Shown here: piece after piece, positions 1-12,019 of the stretch | How the letters are laid out: each line of letters starts with the position of its first letter | Position numbering within the stretch: the stretch's first letter is position 1 | From: Rhododendron vialii | Taxonomy: Eukaryota > Streptophyta > Magnoliopsida > Ericales > Ericaceae | Direction: 5' to 3' | Assembly (NCBI RefSeq): GCF_030253575.1 | Contig: NC_080569.1 | Location: forward strand, 11,663,001 to 11,727,000 | DNA length: 64,000 nt | Position numbers and translations under genes: made by a program | Notes under the pieces: model-generated | Databases searched by the model: none | What the model was told of the DNA's origin: nothing | What the model saw: the letters and a program-made list of their open reading frames with translations, nothing else

Positions 1-139
1 GAGGATCCGTTTTTAGGTGCACTGCACAAACGTTGTCCCCTCGCTTTTTCGTTTGCCTCCTTCAGCTTTTTTTCCAACTAAACTAAAATCATTTTTTGTT
101 TCTTTACTAATTATTGATTAGAATAGAGGAAAAAGGTGT

Positions 140-142
<3 letters not shown>

Positions 143-217
<75 letters not shown>
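143..217. repeat. (CT)n(TA)n compound microsatellite
   Basis: A CT dinucleotide run (about 143-180) passes directly into a TA run (about 181-217). ORFs read through it are low-complexity artefacts. Confidence 0.97.
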
Positions 218-219
<2 letters not shown>

Positions 220-340
220 GTAAAAGTTTCAACCTCGCTTGCGTGATGCATTTTGAAACAAGATTTTGTTTTTTACTTGTCAGCTTGAGAAAGTTAAACT
301 TTTATCCTAATGGTTATTCAGGACTTCTATTTATAGAGCA

Positions 341-710
341 AGACTACAGTTCCCGACCGGCAATTCCCGACCGAATTCCTAACGCCGCGCCGGGCCCATT
401 CCGGCTACCGGACGGCTGATCGAAGCCGATCAAAAATTCTAAAAAAAAAACCGAGTGGGTCCTCGCGGGAATCAACGGCATTCGATGTGTGTAGGTGGCC
501 GATTCAAACACTTCATTTTTTGTATACATTGTAGACAAAAAAATGGAGTGTTTGGATCGGCCACCTACACACATCGGATGCCGTTGATTCTCGCGTAGAC
601 CCACTCGGTTTTTTATTTATTTATAATTTTTGGTCGGCTCCGATCAGCCGTCCGGTGGCCTGAATGGGCCCGGCGCGGCGTCGGGAATTCGGTCGGGAAT
701 CTTAGACTTT
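341..710. mobile_element. Fold-back MITE with ~165-bp inverted arms
   Basis: The two halves are near-perfect reverse complements around a short loop near 525-540. The left arm runs from about 361 to 520 and the right from about 540 to 700. Shared blocks include CCGCGCCGGGCCCATTC, ACCGAGTGGGTC and GTGTGTAGGTGGCC. The palindrome continues weakly outward to AAGACTAC / CTTAGACTT. The left end holds a short internal duplication of TTCCCGACCGG. The arms are GC-rich compared with the AT-rich flanks. I see no convincing target-site duplication, so the superfamily is not assigned. Confidence 0.85.
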
Positions 711-3700
711 ACGCTATTTATATTTCACTCCTCATTTACTGAAAAATTGCGACCCAGGGCTATATGGAATGGAGAAATTACTTGTACTCATGTTCGTCGG
801 CGGGATATATACCACCTGAGATATATATACCTTTGCTAGCAGATACAACAAGAAGTATTATTAGGGGCATTTCCGTTAGCCAATAAGTTAAGGACAATTT
901 TTTGATATCCAAATATGTCAAGTTGTTTCCGTTAGCCTATAAGTTGAAGTTGTAGATGGTATATGAATGGGTGAAATGAAAAAATAAAGGAAAAAATGAT
1001 GAGGAAGAAGTTGTGAATTCCTGTGAAGAACATGGTAAAATGCAATAACTTGTAGTCCAGAATTTTTAGTGGAACACCCCTTAATATGATCATGTTATTT
1101 CTTAAATGTGATTTGTCTAATCTAGCCCGTGGGAATTTATCCCAATTCATGCATAGAAGCCAGACAGAAACCCAACTACTATTTTTTTCAATAAAAAAAA
1201 CCAACCCAGAAATTAATTGAAAAATAATGATGGTTTCACTTACTGATGATCAGTTTTGACTTTTTAGTTAATTGTTCAAATCTCACAATCCCTGCTCTAG
1301 AGGGTTTTTTTTTTTTTTTTTCACGGCTTCTCTAGAGGAATTGCTCCACTTATTTTTTGTAATCAAAATCTCCATAACCCCACCCTCGCAATCGCTCTGA
1401 ATCTAATCAATTTGCGAGAATGAGTAATTAAAATTCCAGATATGAAGAACGCGATTACTAGAAACCACGTTTGCAGAAGAAAAGCATCTCGTTGCTGGAA
1501 AGGACATCGGAAAAAGAATATCATAGTACATAATTACAAAAATGTCAGAAAAATAGGAATGTGATCCTCTCCGGTAACTATCCTGGACAGTCCAATATTT
1601 TCTCACAATGTATGGATATCTTCACGCGAAGGTATATGATTGTAGGACTCATGCTTGTGAGAAAACTCCAGCAACTATCCGAAACAGTTCGGCTAGAGAG
1701 GATCCACTCGCAAAAAAGTACTAATAACAATTCTACGTGCACAGTGCATCCTAATCGGACATCGATGCGAAAACACTCACTAAGCAAGAATGTAGGTCTC
1801 TATTTCTTTTAATAACATTTTTGGCATCCTTATTAAGCAAGAAGTATATTCCTAGAAGCGTTAAAAGTGACAATGTCTTGGGTGGGTTTTCAGGCGCACC
1901 ATGTGAAAGCTCTGTATATTGGAATAAAAACTTTCACGTGACAGTCGTTTTCGATTCATGTGCATAATGAGAGGGGGTGCATTATTGAAAAGGTATGGAC
2001 TACACTAGCATAAAACTGAAGGAAAGAATCCACTATCCAATACCATTTCCGATCCATCATTTATTCCTCCATATCTTTATATTTTGGTCCTTCAAAAAAG
2101 TTTTTTTTTTTTCTTCTCAATTCCTTCAAATGTGGGGGAAAAAACTTTTTTCTATCCTTCAAATATAGAGGATGAAAGTACAATTTGCTCTCAAATGAAG
2201 ATGGGTTGCGCACTATTTTTCTCCAAAATGGAGGATTGATGTCAAAACATTTTTTTGGAGAATGTGTTGGAATTTATTTTTTCCTCCAAAATGGAGGAAA
2301 TTTGGAAGGAATCTAGCTTGTCTGGACTGCAGAGTTGCGGTCTTATTGATTGCAACCGTCGAATGATATTTTTAATAGTCTAGATTTATTTTCAATTTAT
2401 TACTGGGAATAAAAGATTTTTACTAGTAAAAGATTCAGCAAATCTGAACCATTAATTATCAAGATAAACAGTTCAGATTGAACAACACAACTTTATCAGC
2501 AATTGACCGTATAGAAGCCGAATCCATTTTGAAGGAATAGAGCATGGAATAGAACATGAGTTGGAGATACTCTAACATATTCCTTCCGGTCCTTGGGTTT
2601 ATGCATTACTAGAGGCTAGAGCCACTTCTGAAACCAGGGTTCATTGGGAGCTCCCACCGCTTGTGTGGTAGGAGGAGTACTAATACTTTCTTTCGCTCAA
2701 CACATGGCTTCGAAACAAACGCATTCTGAAAATTTTGGGATAATCAACATATAATCAGGAGAACAATATTTTTGTTGTTTCTCGGGTGTTCTCAGTTGTA
2801 ATTATTATTATTTTTTGGTAATGCAGGGTGTTTCAGACCAGTTTGCACGCACCTCCAACTAATCCCTACAGCCCCTCTCACATCATTCTTAGTTGTTAAT
2901 TTGTTTATGAAAAATATCATTTTCCGATACTTATTGTTGTATTTTACTGTGTCATAGAATTACTGTAAAAAGCCGTTTGAATGATGTATAAAAAAGGACT
3001 CTATCCTAGACCAAGATTTTTGGAGATATTCTCTACCGTAAGGCCTATTTAATTGAGGGATTGGAAAACAAGGGATAAGCTAATGCCTGACTAATTCTGG
3101 ACCCACCTATATTTCTTTTTATCCAAGGAAAATAAGAGAGAGGGTTATATATAGCTTTGTAAATCGTTTGGTTAGGATGAGATAAAGAATGCCATAAAAA
3201 TCGCGGATAAAAAAAAATTCTCAGAAAAATCTTGAGTATTAGTAGTTTCCGTTAGATAGAAGTTGTAAGATAATTCGAACCAGAGGGGTGGGGATTCAAT
3301 AGTGTCTATATGGGGGGTTATTGAGCCCAATTAGTCCAAGACCTAATCCAACCCTATACCATGGGATCGGGGACAATCCCTTACAAGATGGACTTGGACC
3401 CTATGTGTTTTCTTGATCCCCACTTCAATCCTCCCAATCGACGAGGCCCATAGAGTGGTAGAATCGTGACCGAGTTAGATATATGAGCCTTGCAATCCTC
3501 AATTCCTTACTGCGTCAATGCCATAAGGCATATATCGTCCTTTTTTTTTTTTTTTTTCGTCTTCCTTTTGTTGGTGTAAGTCTTTTTCTTTGAAGTCAAA
3601 TTCTTCTTCTTGTTCTTCTGGATCCTCAAAAAAAGTAACATTTGGAATCTTAAGTCGCATTTTTGTTACCGCCATGGTCCTTGGGATAAAATTGTACAGT

Positions 3701-4343
3701 TCTATCCTTTATCCAAGGATAGAACAAAAAAAATGGTTAACGATACGATGATACTGTATAAAGAAAATCTCGAATTTGGATCCAAAATTGACATCTTAAT
3801 ATGACCTTATCCATGAGGTAAACAAGACTTGATATTGAATTGAGTTATATATGTTAGTGACATGAGACAAAAGAGACTATAATTGATATCGAATTGAGTA
3901 ATTAATACAACTACAAGAAAGGCCTATTTACTAAGCAAAACAATACATCAAAGAGCATGGAAATAAAGAGGGAAGCATGGGCGTGGCAAGGTTTGCAGTG
4001 GTGATCAAAGGTTTGATTAATTCATGATGATAATGTGAGATAGTGTCGGTGGTCCTTATACTATCAAAACAATGAAAGAATTCTCTGTGTACAAGCCAAG
4101 CACATTTAACAAAACGAAAGTATTATGCTCCTGTTCTGAGGAACAACCAACAATGGATTCTCAATTTCTCAGATGCCTTGAGTCTCGTGCAAGAAATCAA
4201 ATGCCCAAAGGACTACTTGAGTTTCAAAAAGCAGGCTAATTGAAAGACAAAGAAAGGAATATAACCCCAAAAAAAATTTATATTCTCTTGCGCCTAAACT
4301 AGAGGCAACGAACTATGGTTCACATCCTTCAACTTTTATCCTG
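711..4343. other. Intergenic region, no gene recognised
   Basis: AT-rich sequence with homopolymer T runs (about 1305-1320, 2100-2112, 3541-3557). The stretch about 2040-2330 repeats CTCCAAAATGGAGGA-like words and may be a decayed MITE. Open frames here are short and have no recognisable motif. Confidence 0.6.
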
Positions 4344-4350
4344 TATAAAA
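4344..4350 (+). promoter_or_regulatory. TATA box of the LEA-2/NHL gene
   Basis: TATAAAA lies 47 bp upstream of the ATG at 4397. With the usual plant spacing this would place transcription start near 4375-4382 and leave a very short 5' leader. This is inferred from position only. Confidence 0.55.
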
Positions 4351-4396
4351 CAAGTGATCTCTCTAGCCCAAGTCTTCATTTCAACAAGTCCCTAAA

Positions 4397-4996
4397 ATGG
4401 CTAATCCAGCACCTCCCCCCGGTGCGGCCAAGCTGAGGCACTCAGTGCTTGTAAGAACCATTGCAATGGTCTTACTAGCCCTAATTGTCCTTGTGGGTGT
4501 AGCCGTGCTCATAATTTGGGTAGCCGTTAGGCCCAAACGGCTAGTCTACACGATAGAAGATGGCTCAATCCACGGCTTTAACCTAACCAACAACCACCTC
4601 AATGCCACCTTCAATTTGGTGATTCGATCGTACAATCCCAACAGCAAGGTCTCCATCTACTATGACAAGGTGGAGGTGTCCGTGTCCTATGACGATCAGA
4701 CCGTGGCGTTCAACACTGTCGCCCCCTTCTTTCAGCCACGTCGGAACGTGACTCACTTGGGCCTGAAGCTCGTGGCTCAGGACGTGGCGCTGTATGGAGC
4801 CGTGGCAAAGGACTTGGGGCTCGAGAAATCGGCTGGGGAGGTGGAACTAGACGTTCGCGTGAAGGCGAAGATAAGGTTCAAGGTTGGAGTGTGGAAGTCG
4901 AGACATCGCACGATGAGGATTTTGTGTTCTCCTACTCTGGTGCACTTTTCGTCGTCCAAGAGTTTCGACAGGACTTACTGTGACATTGATCTATAA
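4397..4996 (+). CDS. NDR1/HIN1-like (NHL) LEA-2 domain membrane protein
   Basis: The product is a 199-residue single-exon protein. A proline-rich N-terminus is followed by one hydrophobic segment at about residues 22-44 and a basic RPKR stop-transfer at 45-48. The rest is a LEA_2 (LEA14-like) domain with the family's NPN motif at 80-82 and a YYD motif at 88-90; the C-terminus ends CDIDL. This length and layout match NHL proteins, which sit in the plasma membrane with the LEA-2 domain outside and are linked to pathogen response and cell-wall contact. The start is the only upstream Met that gives the canonical PPPG N-terminus, and a TATA box lies 47 bp before it. It is intronless, like most NHL genes. 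The exact subgroup (NHL1/12-like or other) cannot be fixed by eye. No frame damage is seen. Confidence 0.9.
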   Translation: MANPAPPPGAAKLRHSVLVRTIAMVLLALIVLVGVAVLIIWVAVRPKRLVYTIEDGSIHGFNLTNNHLNATFNLVIRSYNPNSKVSIYYDKVEVSVSYDDQTVAFNTVAPFFQPRRNVTHLGLKLVAQDVALYGAVAKDLGLEKSAGEVELDVRVKAKIRFKVGVWKSRHRTMRILCSPTLVHFSSSKSFDRTYCDIDL

Positions 4997-6423
4997 GTTG
5001 CACTCGATCAACTCAATTGCTCTTGGGTTTAACTTTGTCAGCTAGTTTCTTTTACTGATTTGATTCTGTTAGTTTTCCATTTAACGATTCGACGACGCTT
5101 TTGTCACTTTGTTTTCCATTTAATTTTGGTTCTTATGGGATGGTGTGATGTGATGATCATTGTTGTGTTTCATATTTGAAGTTTGGTATCGTGCAAGTAA
5201 GAGTATATAAAGGTTTGAGAATGGTCGAAAGTGTTTTGCTCCTCTCTTTCTATCAACATTTTGTAACACGAAGTTTCCAAATTGCTTGAATTTTCGCAGT
5301 ATTATTTTCAAGAAAGAGAGTGAATGGGGACAATCACTCTATGCTATAAACATGCATTGGAGTATATTTTTTTAGCTTATCGACAGTCACACGCCTTTGA
5401 CTTGTTTGGGCTATGATTGGTTTCTTGTTCTGATTGGGTTTTAGACTCATTTAAGACGTTTGGGCTTCGGCTCTTTCAGGCGGGCTTTGTCCCAATCTAG
5501 CTATTATTTGATTAGTTTCTTGCCAATTGTAGGTTTTTGGTCTCGAATTGGGCACATGATTGTTCTTTGAACATGATGCTGTTTTTTTGTTCTTATTAGT
5601 TTTGTATCATTTTCGAGATTAATGAAATTTTTTTGCAGTAAAAAAAATAAAATACGCCTTTTGACTTGGATAACATGGGACTGCAATTGACACTTCTATC
5701 GTAGCCAAGGCCCAAGGCCCAAAGCCCAAAAGCAAGCGGTATTGGATAGTAATATCAATGGAAGATTACACTATGCAATTGACAGGCAGACAAAGAAAGA
5801 AAGAAGGAAAAGATGGGGAGGCTGTAGGGCCGAAGGTTCAAGTTTCATAAACTTGCAATCAAGTGAACGAAAAGCTTTTCAAAAGCACTTTGAAGAAAGA
5901 AGAAGAAAGAGGTCCCGACTTCATAAATCATATTTAAGCTCAGTTGGCCGGCCGGCCCATGAGCTACAGTAATAAATCATAGTCCTATTATTATGTTATC
6001 GGCTTTTATTTATTGCGAGTACTAAATTAGGCTCATCATTGAAGGACGGACCTGTTCACTGGGAGGGGTTTTGGATTTCCATGTGCACTTATGGTACTGT
6101 GAGATTCAATGATGTGGGCGGTGAGTTATGTGATTATTAGCAGGCAAAGTTTGTTGAAGAAAGAAAGCCTTCCTTCTGTAGGCCCTTAATCCTTACTCCT
6201 TTGACCATCTCCAACATTACCCAACCCACTAAGGACGTGATAGCCGAGTTTGCAAGGGTGCGGGCTAAAAGCCCCCTCCAGCGTTTGCTAGTATGAATTC
6301 GCTTGCGATAGTAGTTTTCGTAAATCAGATGCCGCGTAAGGCGGTACCCGTGCACACGTACGCAGCTGATCACACTCTTAAGAGGACCGTGGTGACGGAT
6401 TGTTCCTTCTAGTTTAGCATATT
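4997..6423. other. Intergenic region downstream of the NHL gene
   Basis: It contains the probable 3' UTR of the NHL gene and AT-rich sequence. The open frame at 5742-5972 is basic low-complexity sequence with no domain, and I do not call it a gene. Confidence 0.55.
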
Positions 6424-6801
6424 AATCTCAAAATCAATTGACAATGAGTGGAGAGGTCCCCAAATGTTATTAAGTAATCACCCATTCCACTCCCAAGCAA
6501 TGTGAGACTCTATTTTCTTAACATCCCTCTCACATGCAGCCGTGTTTTGAGGTCTGTCATGTGTGACCACTTTTGGGTCCTATCATCGTGCAGCCTTTTT
6601 GCTGGTCTGTTATCGTGGGGTATAGATTGTGAATTTTTTTTTTAAAAATGTGGAGAGGTGAAACGGGCCCCGCTTTGAGACCATGTAGAAACTTTATATC
6701 AATCTCAAAACCAATTGACAATGAGTGAAGAGATCCTAAATATTATTAAGTGATCACCCATTCCATTCCCAAGCAATGTGAGACTCTATTTTCTTAACAT
6801 T
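6424..6801. repeat. Pair of ~101-bp direct repeats 277 bp apart
   Basis: Copy 1 (6424-6524) and copy 2 (6701-6801) both begin AATCTCAAAA and share CAATTGACAATGAGTG, TCACCCATTCCA and CAAGCAATGTGAGACTC. They are about 90% alike by eye. This resembles a dispersed plant repeat with LTR-like spacing, but no TG...CA ends or primer site are visible, so the class is open. Confidence 0.75.
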
Positions 6802-8870
6802 CGCAAAAACATTCCATGACGGGTAAAGAAACCTCTATGGTCATGTCTAAAGGGAGTCGCCCTGCCGGTTGCCCCTTCCTATCCTTGCATTAATGAAAAA
6901 GAAAATACCGGCCATCTCCCAACAATCATACTACTACACATAAATTACATAAACAATTGCAGGAACACTCACGCAATGTGAGCCCCGCACATTCTAGACA
7001 TTGTATAGTTTTTCAACCATCTCTGTAAATATATGCAATAGTTGTATGTTAATAATAGTTTGTGTTGGAAACAACTGTTGGAGGGTTCGTTTGGTTTGGG
7101 GGTCAAATATTCCGCATAAGAGGGAATTGATGAGAAAATGAGAAGTCAGGATGGTTAGCGTTTGGTTTAGTAGGAGATCTGTTTAATAGAGGAAGGGAGA
7201 AGATATATGGAGGGATATGGAGGAATGATTTAGGGAGTGAAGAAGGGCAAGAGGTAAGGAAGAAACCAAGGCAGAATCACTTTGGTTGCTCTGTGTGTGT
7301 GGGCCGATTCACATGATAGCCCTAGAGGAGACGATCTCCCCCCCACCAGAATAAGCTAGGGAGATCGCTCCTCCCATTGGTCTTAACTTATGTCTCTTCG
7401 GCCTTCCTCTTCCCTCGACAAATCTTATCTCCTGGCCTCATATATTGCCCTGACGGCGGCGGCCTGGATACAGTGAATAAGAATAAACTAAGGAGATTGC
7501 TCCTCCCATTGCACTATTGGTGAACAAGACAGGGAGATCGCTCCTCCCATTTGTTACTTTTGAAATGTCCGCAAAACCTATTTGCGGTGGTCTCTTTACC
7601 CTCGCGACCCCCTCGAGGCTATCGTTACTGTGCTGCCACATGTCGGCTGCGTGTCCTCTTTTGACTGGACGGTCAACTTTCCAACTGTGCCACATGTCAT
7701 TTTACTAGCGCTAGATGTTGCCTTCTGATAGGATGGTCAATGCTCGGGCTAGGGTCAATTAAAGATATATTGACTTTCCCTACAACAACTAAACCGAGCC
7801 TTCACACACACCAACTTGGAGAACACAGGAGAAAAGGACAATCCAAGGATTTCTGCTAATGCATGCATGTCTACTTAATTTTACGGCTCACACTAAATAG
7901 AATTAAAAAATACGGAGTATATACTGCTAAGGTTTGTTGGAACAGTCACTATTTCAAGATGTCAAGAAGTGATTGTTACTACTATAATTGTGTGCAAAAG
8001 TTTCTCACAAGAAAAGGAAAACGTATTTAGTAAGCAACATATTCCTCTGTTTTCTTTGATTCTTCGCCAAGCCTTCGTTTGGGAGATAATTGTTTGGGAG
8101 ATTATTTAAGGGAAAATGATTCTTGATGGCTAGTTATTTATGTTTCTTTCAATCATTTTGAAAAGGAAAATAATTTTACACATTTTTTTTTTTGACAATC
8201 CACACTCCCTATTTTGTCTCTATTATTATGAATTTATAATATTGCTCTTGGATGTGTGAAAAAATGTATTCATAAAAGGGCAGTATAGTAAATTCATGTG
8301 AATAAAGACAAAAAATGAAGTGTGAATTGTAAAAAAGAGAGTGCGAAAATCACTTTCGTTTTCAAAATCCGTTACTTTTATTAAAAGGACGCAACTCGAA
8401 GGTTAAAATTCTAGCAACCATGTCCTAAAGTTAGCATTTTTTCTCCAATTAGATGAAGGTTGATGAAAGCTCTACTTTGTGAGAATAGAATTGATAGGTA
8501 ATGTCATGTGGTGTCCCAATTCATTTCTTCACTATATATTTGTATGGACTTCACCTACTTTTTGGAGAGTACAATATAATGTGCGGAGAAGCGAGAATTG
8601 GGATACGAGTTGACAATGCCCCGGGTATTGAATAGTTTTCCCTTGGATGGCAAATGAAGGACGGAGAGGAAATTGAATGCATTTGCACTTTCTACAACCA
8701 TAGGTTTTTTTTCCTTTCGGATAACTGGGTGTCCGAATCAGATTATGTGCATTTCTATTAATTCCAGGACCCTCATGTTAACACGAACAAACCGGCAGTG
8801 GCCCCAAGGTTTAAAGCATTTTGGGCCTTCGATTGTGAGCTTCAAATTTCACCTTGCGACCTCTTGGAGA
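6802..8870. other. Intergenic region with short repeats, no gene
   Basis: AT-rich sequence. GTTCGTTTGGTTTGGGG at about 7086 looks like the end of a TIR element, but I could not find its partner. Short ORFs such as 7438-7695 arise from the palindromic words listed separately. Confidence 0.5.
7358..7551. repeat. Three copies of a palindromic GGGAGATCGCTCCTCCC word
   Basis: The word occurs at about 7358-7378, in a variant form at about 7491-7510, and again at about 7531-7551, each followed by ATT. An inverted relative (GGAGACGATCTCCCCCC) precedes them near 7327. The word is itself partly self-complementary. Confidence 0.7.
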
Positions 8871-9063
8871 GCAAGTCCTTCGGTTTCTGTCTCATGCCAC
8901 TCGGTCAAACCCTTGCGGCTCTACAACTATTGTAACATACAAGGTTTCTAGCTACATAGTACAAGAGGTCGCAAGCCCTTCGATTTCTGTCTCATGCCAC
9001 TCAGTCAAACTCTTGCGGCTCTATAACTATTGTAACATACAAGGTTTCTAGCTACATAGTACA
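8871..9063. repeat. Tandem duplication, two 100-bp units
   Basis: GCAAGTCCTTCGGTTTCTG at 8871 recurs as GCAAGCCCTTCGATTTCTG at 8971. Both units end with the same AAGGTTTCTAGCTACATAGT. The period is 100 bp with only a few mismatches. The overlapping ORFs at 8673-9051 are by-products. Confidence 0.9.
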
Positions 9064-9169
9064 TTCTCACAATAGATCTGGAACAAGTACCTCCAGACTT
9101 AAACTTATTTGGGAACACCGGATATATATCCTTTCATTTTTTTAGCATGATTGAAGACCTTTAGGCTCT

Positions 9170-9740
9170 TTTTTTTAATAAGTACTTTCTATTAAAAACT
9201 CAAACCCAACTACAAACTCTAAGGAGAATTCCCTCTGTAAAGAACAAAATCGACACCTATACATCAGAAAAAAAAAAAAAAAAACTAATGTCAACTAAAA
9301 ACGAGCAAGAAAAAACTAGAAAGAAGTCTAATTATCCAACTCCCAAGCTACTAGTGCGAAGGGCCAAAAATCTTGTCTGTGAGTCCCCGACTATTGCAAA
9401 GGGCTCTGTTTAGTTGTGTCTGGTCCACTCCCCTCTTCAAACACAAAGATTCTTTAACACGGGAAATAGTCCGAAGTATAATATGATCTTGAGTTGAGGC
9501 ATTCTGATTGAAAACCTGTTCCTTTTCATCCAAAGATTAGACACAGTAGCAACTAATACATTCTTCAAAAGCAAACTTCTAGAGCTTGTTCATTTCACAT
9601 GTTGGATGTACCAAGCAACGACTTCAGGCAAGGTAGAGGGCATTTGATCACTTGAAGACCTTCTCCGCATTCTATCCCACGCAGAGAGAGACGGCCACAT
9701 TGCTCTTAAGGTTATCATGTGCCTAAAGTTAAAGAATTTT
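9170..9740 (-). pseudogene. Decayed 3' end of an L1-type LINE (minus strand)
   Basis: Read on the minus strand, the frame gives peptides typical of the C-terminal tail of plant LINE ORF2: a WDRMRRRS stretch, then NLWM(E/K)RNR and VFNQNAS, as in the WxERNxRxFQNKS block that follows the reverse transcriptase. The frame is interrupted and only the last ~180 residues can be followed. The T run at about 9170-9178 would be the poly(A) tail on the minus strand. It is 5'-truncated and clearly dead. No target-site duplication was found. Confidence 0.55.
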
Positions 9741-11987
9741 GCGAAAGATGCGGCCATAGCCCATATGTTTTGTTCAACTACCCTTAAATCTCTGCAAAAT
9801 ACACATGCTTATAAATTAAAGAGGCAAGAAGCCAAGAACCTCAACACGTTCCACGTCCAATATACTTTTCAAGCCCCAACTTGTGAAAGACAAACACAGA
9901 TATATGTGAAATTGACTAGAACCCATTGCACCTTTAAAGCCACCATCAATGGCCAAAAACTTACATTTCCATGCCCACATCTCCATTTATTTTATAGAAA
10001 TTAACCAGCAGTCTAGCAGATGTTCGATTACAAATGGAAACCCAAATTGATTTGAAGAAGGCAAGACCGGTTCATAAAAACGTGAAGGCAGGAAAACAGA
10101 TCACTTGAATACATGTGAGTCATGTGACACTACTCTTTCCATGCTCTAGTGCCACTTCAATGTGGTCATATTTACATCAGAAAGTACCCCCCTCAAAATA
10201 AAAATAAAAAGATGTTTTAGGAAGCTGTCGCGCAAAGCGAACGCGAACGTGAAGGCGTATTTCAAAAACATTCTATAATTATTTGAATTTGCGAGAGCGG
10301 ACATTTGAGAGAGGGAGCGCATAGAGCGAAGATAGAGTGGCAGCCGGCAGTGGAGGCCGGAGGGTCATACCGGATGATTATGAGACTTATTTAGAGACAC
10401 ACAAAACACTTACTCGCACACAAATTGCATTACAGTGTGTATTAGTGTATAGGCCGCTTGGCCATTGTCAGTGTGTGCAAATTTGTGTTCCTTTAGTATT
10501 ATTGACAAATTAGTAGAGTTCCATGGATGTTCATTTTTATTCATAACTATATGTCCAGACCAGTTTTAAATACACCTTTGTCTAAGACTTTGAACTTAGC
10601 AACCAAGCAAAACTTCAATAGCTCAAGGACTTTTCCTAGCCGATAGTGGGAGTAGAACGTGCGAGCTTGGGATGTAACTTTCTAATTCTGAATCTCTGAT
10701 ACTCTTGAAATTAACAGATTTTTAGCGGCCGGATGGATTTGAACTAGAAATTAGGGAGAAATTTTTGGGTGCCGGTAGGGTACCACCCGCGTGGTAACTC
10801 TGGACCGTCGAAAACAGGTTTGTACGGTGGAGTGAGGGGAGAGATAAAATAAATCTGAACCGTTGAATAACTGCTTGGACGGTCCGAATCATCGATGGGT
10901 ATCACCACTCTGCACCCAAAAAAGAGGTCTCTGCATTGACGAGAAAACTCCAAACTCCGTTGATTTGACAAAGTGGCAGCTCAAGAAAAAGGTTTTTGAC
11001 AAACATGCAGAAATCAGTGAAGGTGTGTTTAGGCAATTGACTAATATGACAATGCCACCAACTATTGTACAGCAACATTAATCAAGTTTAAGGGTAATGG
11101 TCTTCATTTAGTTAAGCAGTCTCCACAAAGTAGTACAAAACGACAACCGCATTAGCGGCCCAACTATAAACTAATTATGTAAATATAGTAAGTAGAAAGT
11201 ATAATAATAGATCTCACCTACTCCAACAGCAAAATATAACACTATACTATACTATATATTGCTTTTTAATTGCAGACATGTCATTCCTTTTGTTTTAACT
11301 TTTTTCCCTGTGGTCGAGAATACTTACCACAGTATTGATTGACATTAATTACATTTCAATCTACTATTATTATTTTTGAAGATTATTACCATAACCTATA
11401 CAAATGTATAATCAAAAATATGAAAAGGGCAACACTCCCTATCGCTCAAATGTAAAATTTAGCAAATTCACCAACCCGGATAAAATAAATTATTCAAATC
11501 AATCGTGTGGTAGTGATCGCAACGGCAGTGTTGGGTGTCTTGGTAAATATCTTTTCACTTTCCCGTCTTTTACTAGTATATCTCCTAAGATGTTTGGTAG
11601 GGTACAAAAAATTCATCTATTTTACTTCCGTTCAACCTAAAAAAAAAAATCCATCCAAGAAAGAAAAATGCACGGTTTTTCGATTTCCGAAACCAAAAGA
11701 CTCGAACGGCGCCGTGTCGGAAACCATCTTTTTTTTTTATTTTAAATTTTTTATCATTGAATGTGTGGTAGACTAGTAGTAGTACGTAGTTTGCTAGAAA
11801 GACAAGGTCTGATCAAAAAAAAAAAAAAAGACAAGGCCAACTGCCACGTGTGGTTCTCTCGCCGCTCCCTGCCTATAGAAATATGGACGTTAGATTTATG
11901 GCAAAAAGGAATGTGTGACGTGTCTGCGTTTATTAATTCGTTAATCGCTCCACCTTCCCTCTCCCTTTCTCTCTCTACCAGCTGATG
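9741..11987. other. Intergenic region with a MULE-MITE-like remnant
   Basis: About 10,752-10,935 begins GGGAGAAATTTTTGGGTGCCGG and ends TGCACCCAAAAAAGAGGTCTC. These are inverted ends related to the better-preserved MITE at 24,132. The rest is AT-rich and I recognise no gene. The part next to 11,988 is presumably the promoter of the RING gene. Confidence 0.5.
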
Positions 11988-11993
11988 TATATA
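11988..11993 (+). promoter_or_regulatory. Probable TATA box of the RING E3 gene
   Basis: TATATA is followed about 10 bp later by a CT-rich stretch (CTCTCTCTCTCTCC, about 12,000-12,016), a usual arrangement at plant transcription starts. It lies upstream of the untranslated leader described for 12,020-13,353. Confidence 0.5.
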
Positions 11994-12019
11994 GTACTCC
12001 TCTCTCTCTCTCTCCCTCA

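Noticed and set aside
3610..3804. 64-residue ORF in the NHL upstream region
   Set aside because: AT-rich, no motif, no promoter or splice context.
8673..9051. Two overlapping + strand ORFs with repeated CNIQGF ends
   Set aside because: They arise from the 100-bp tandem duplication; no domain.
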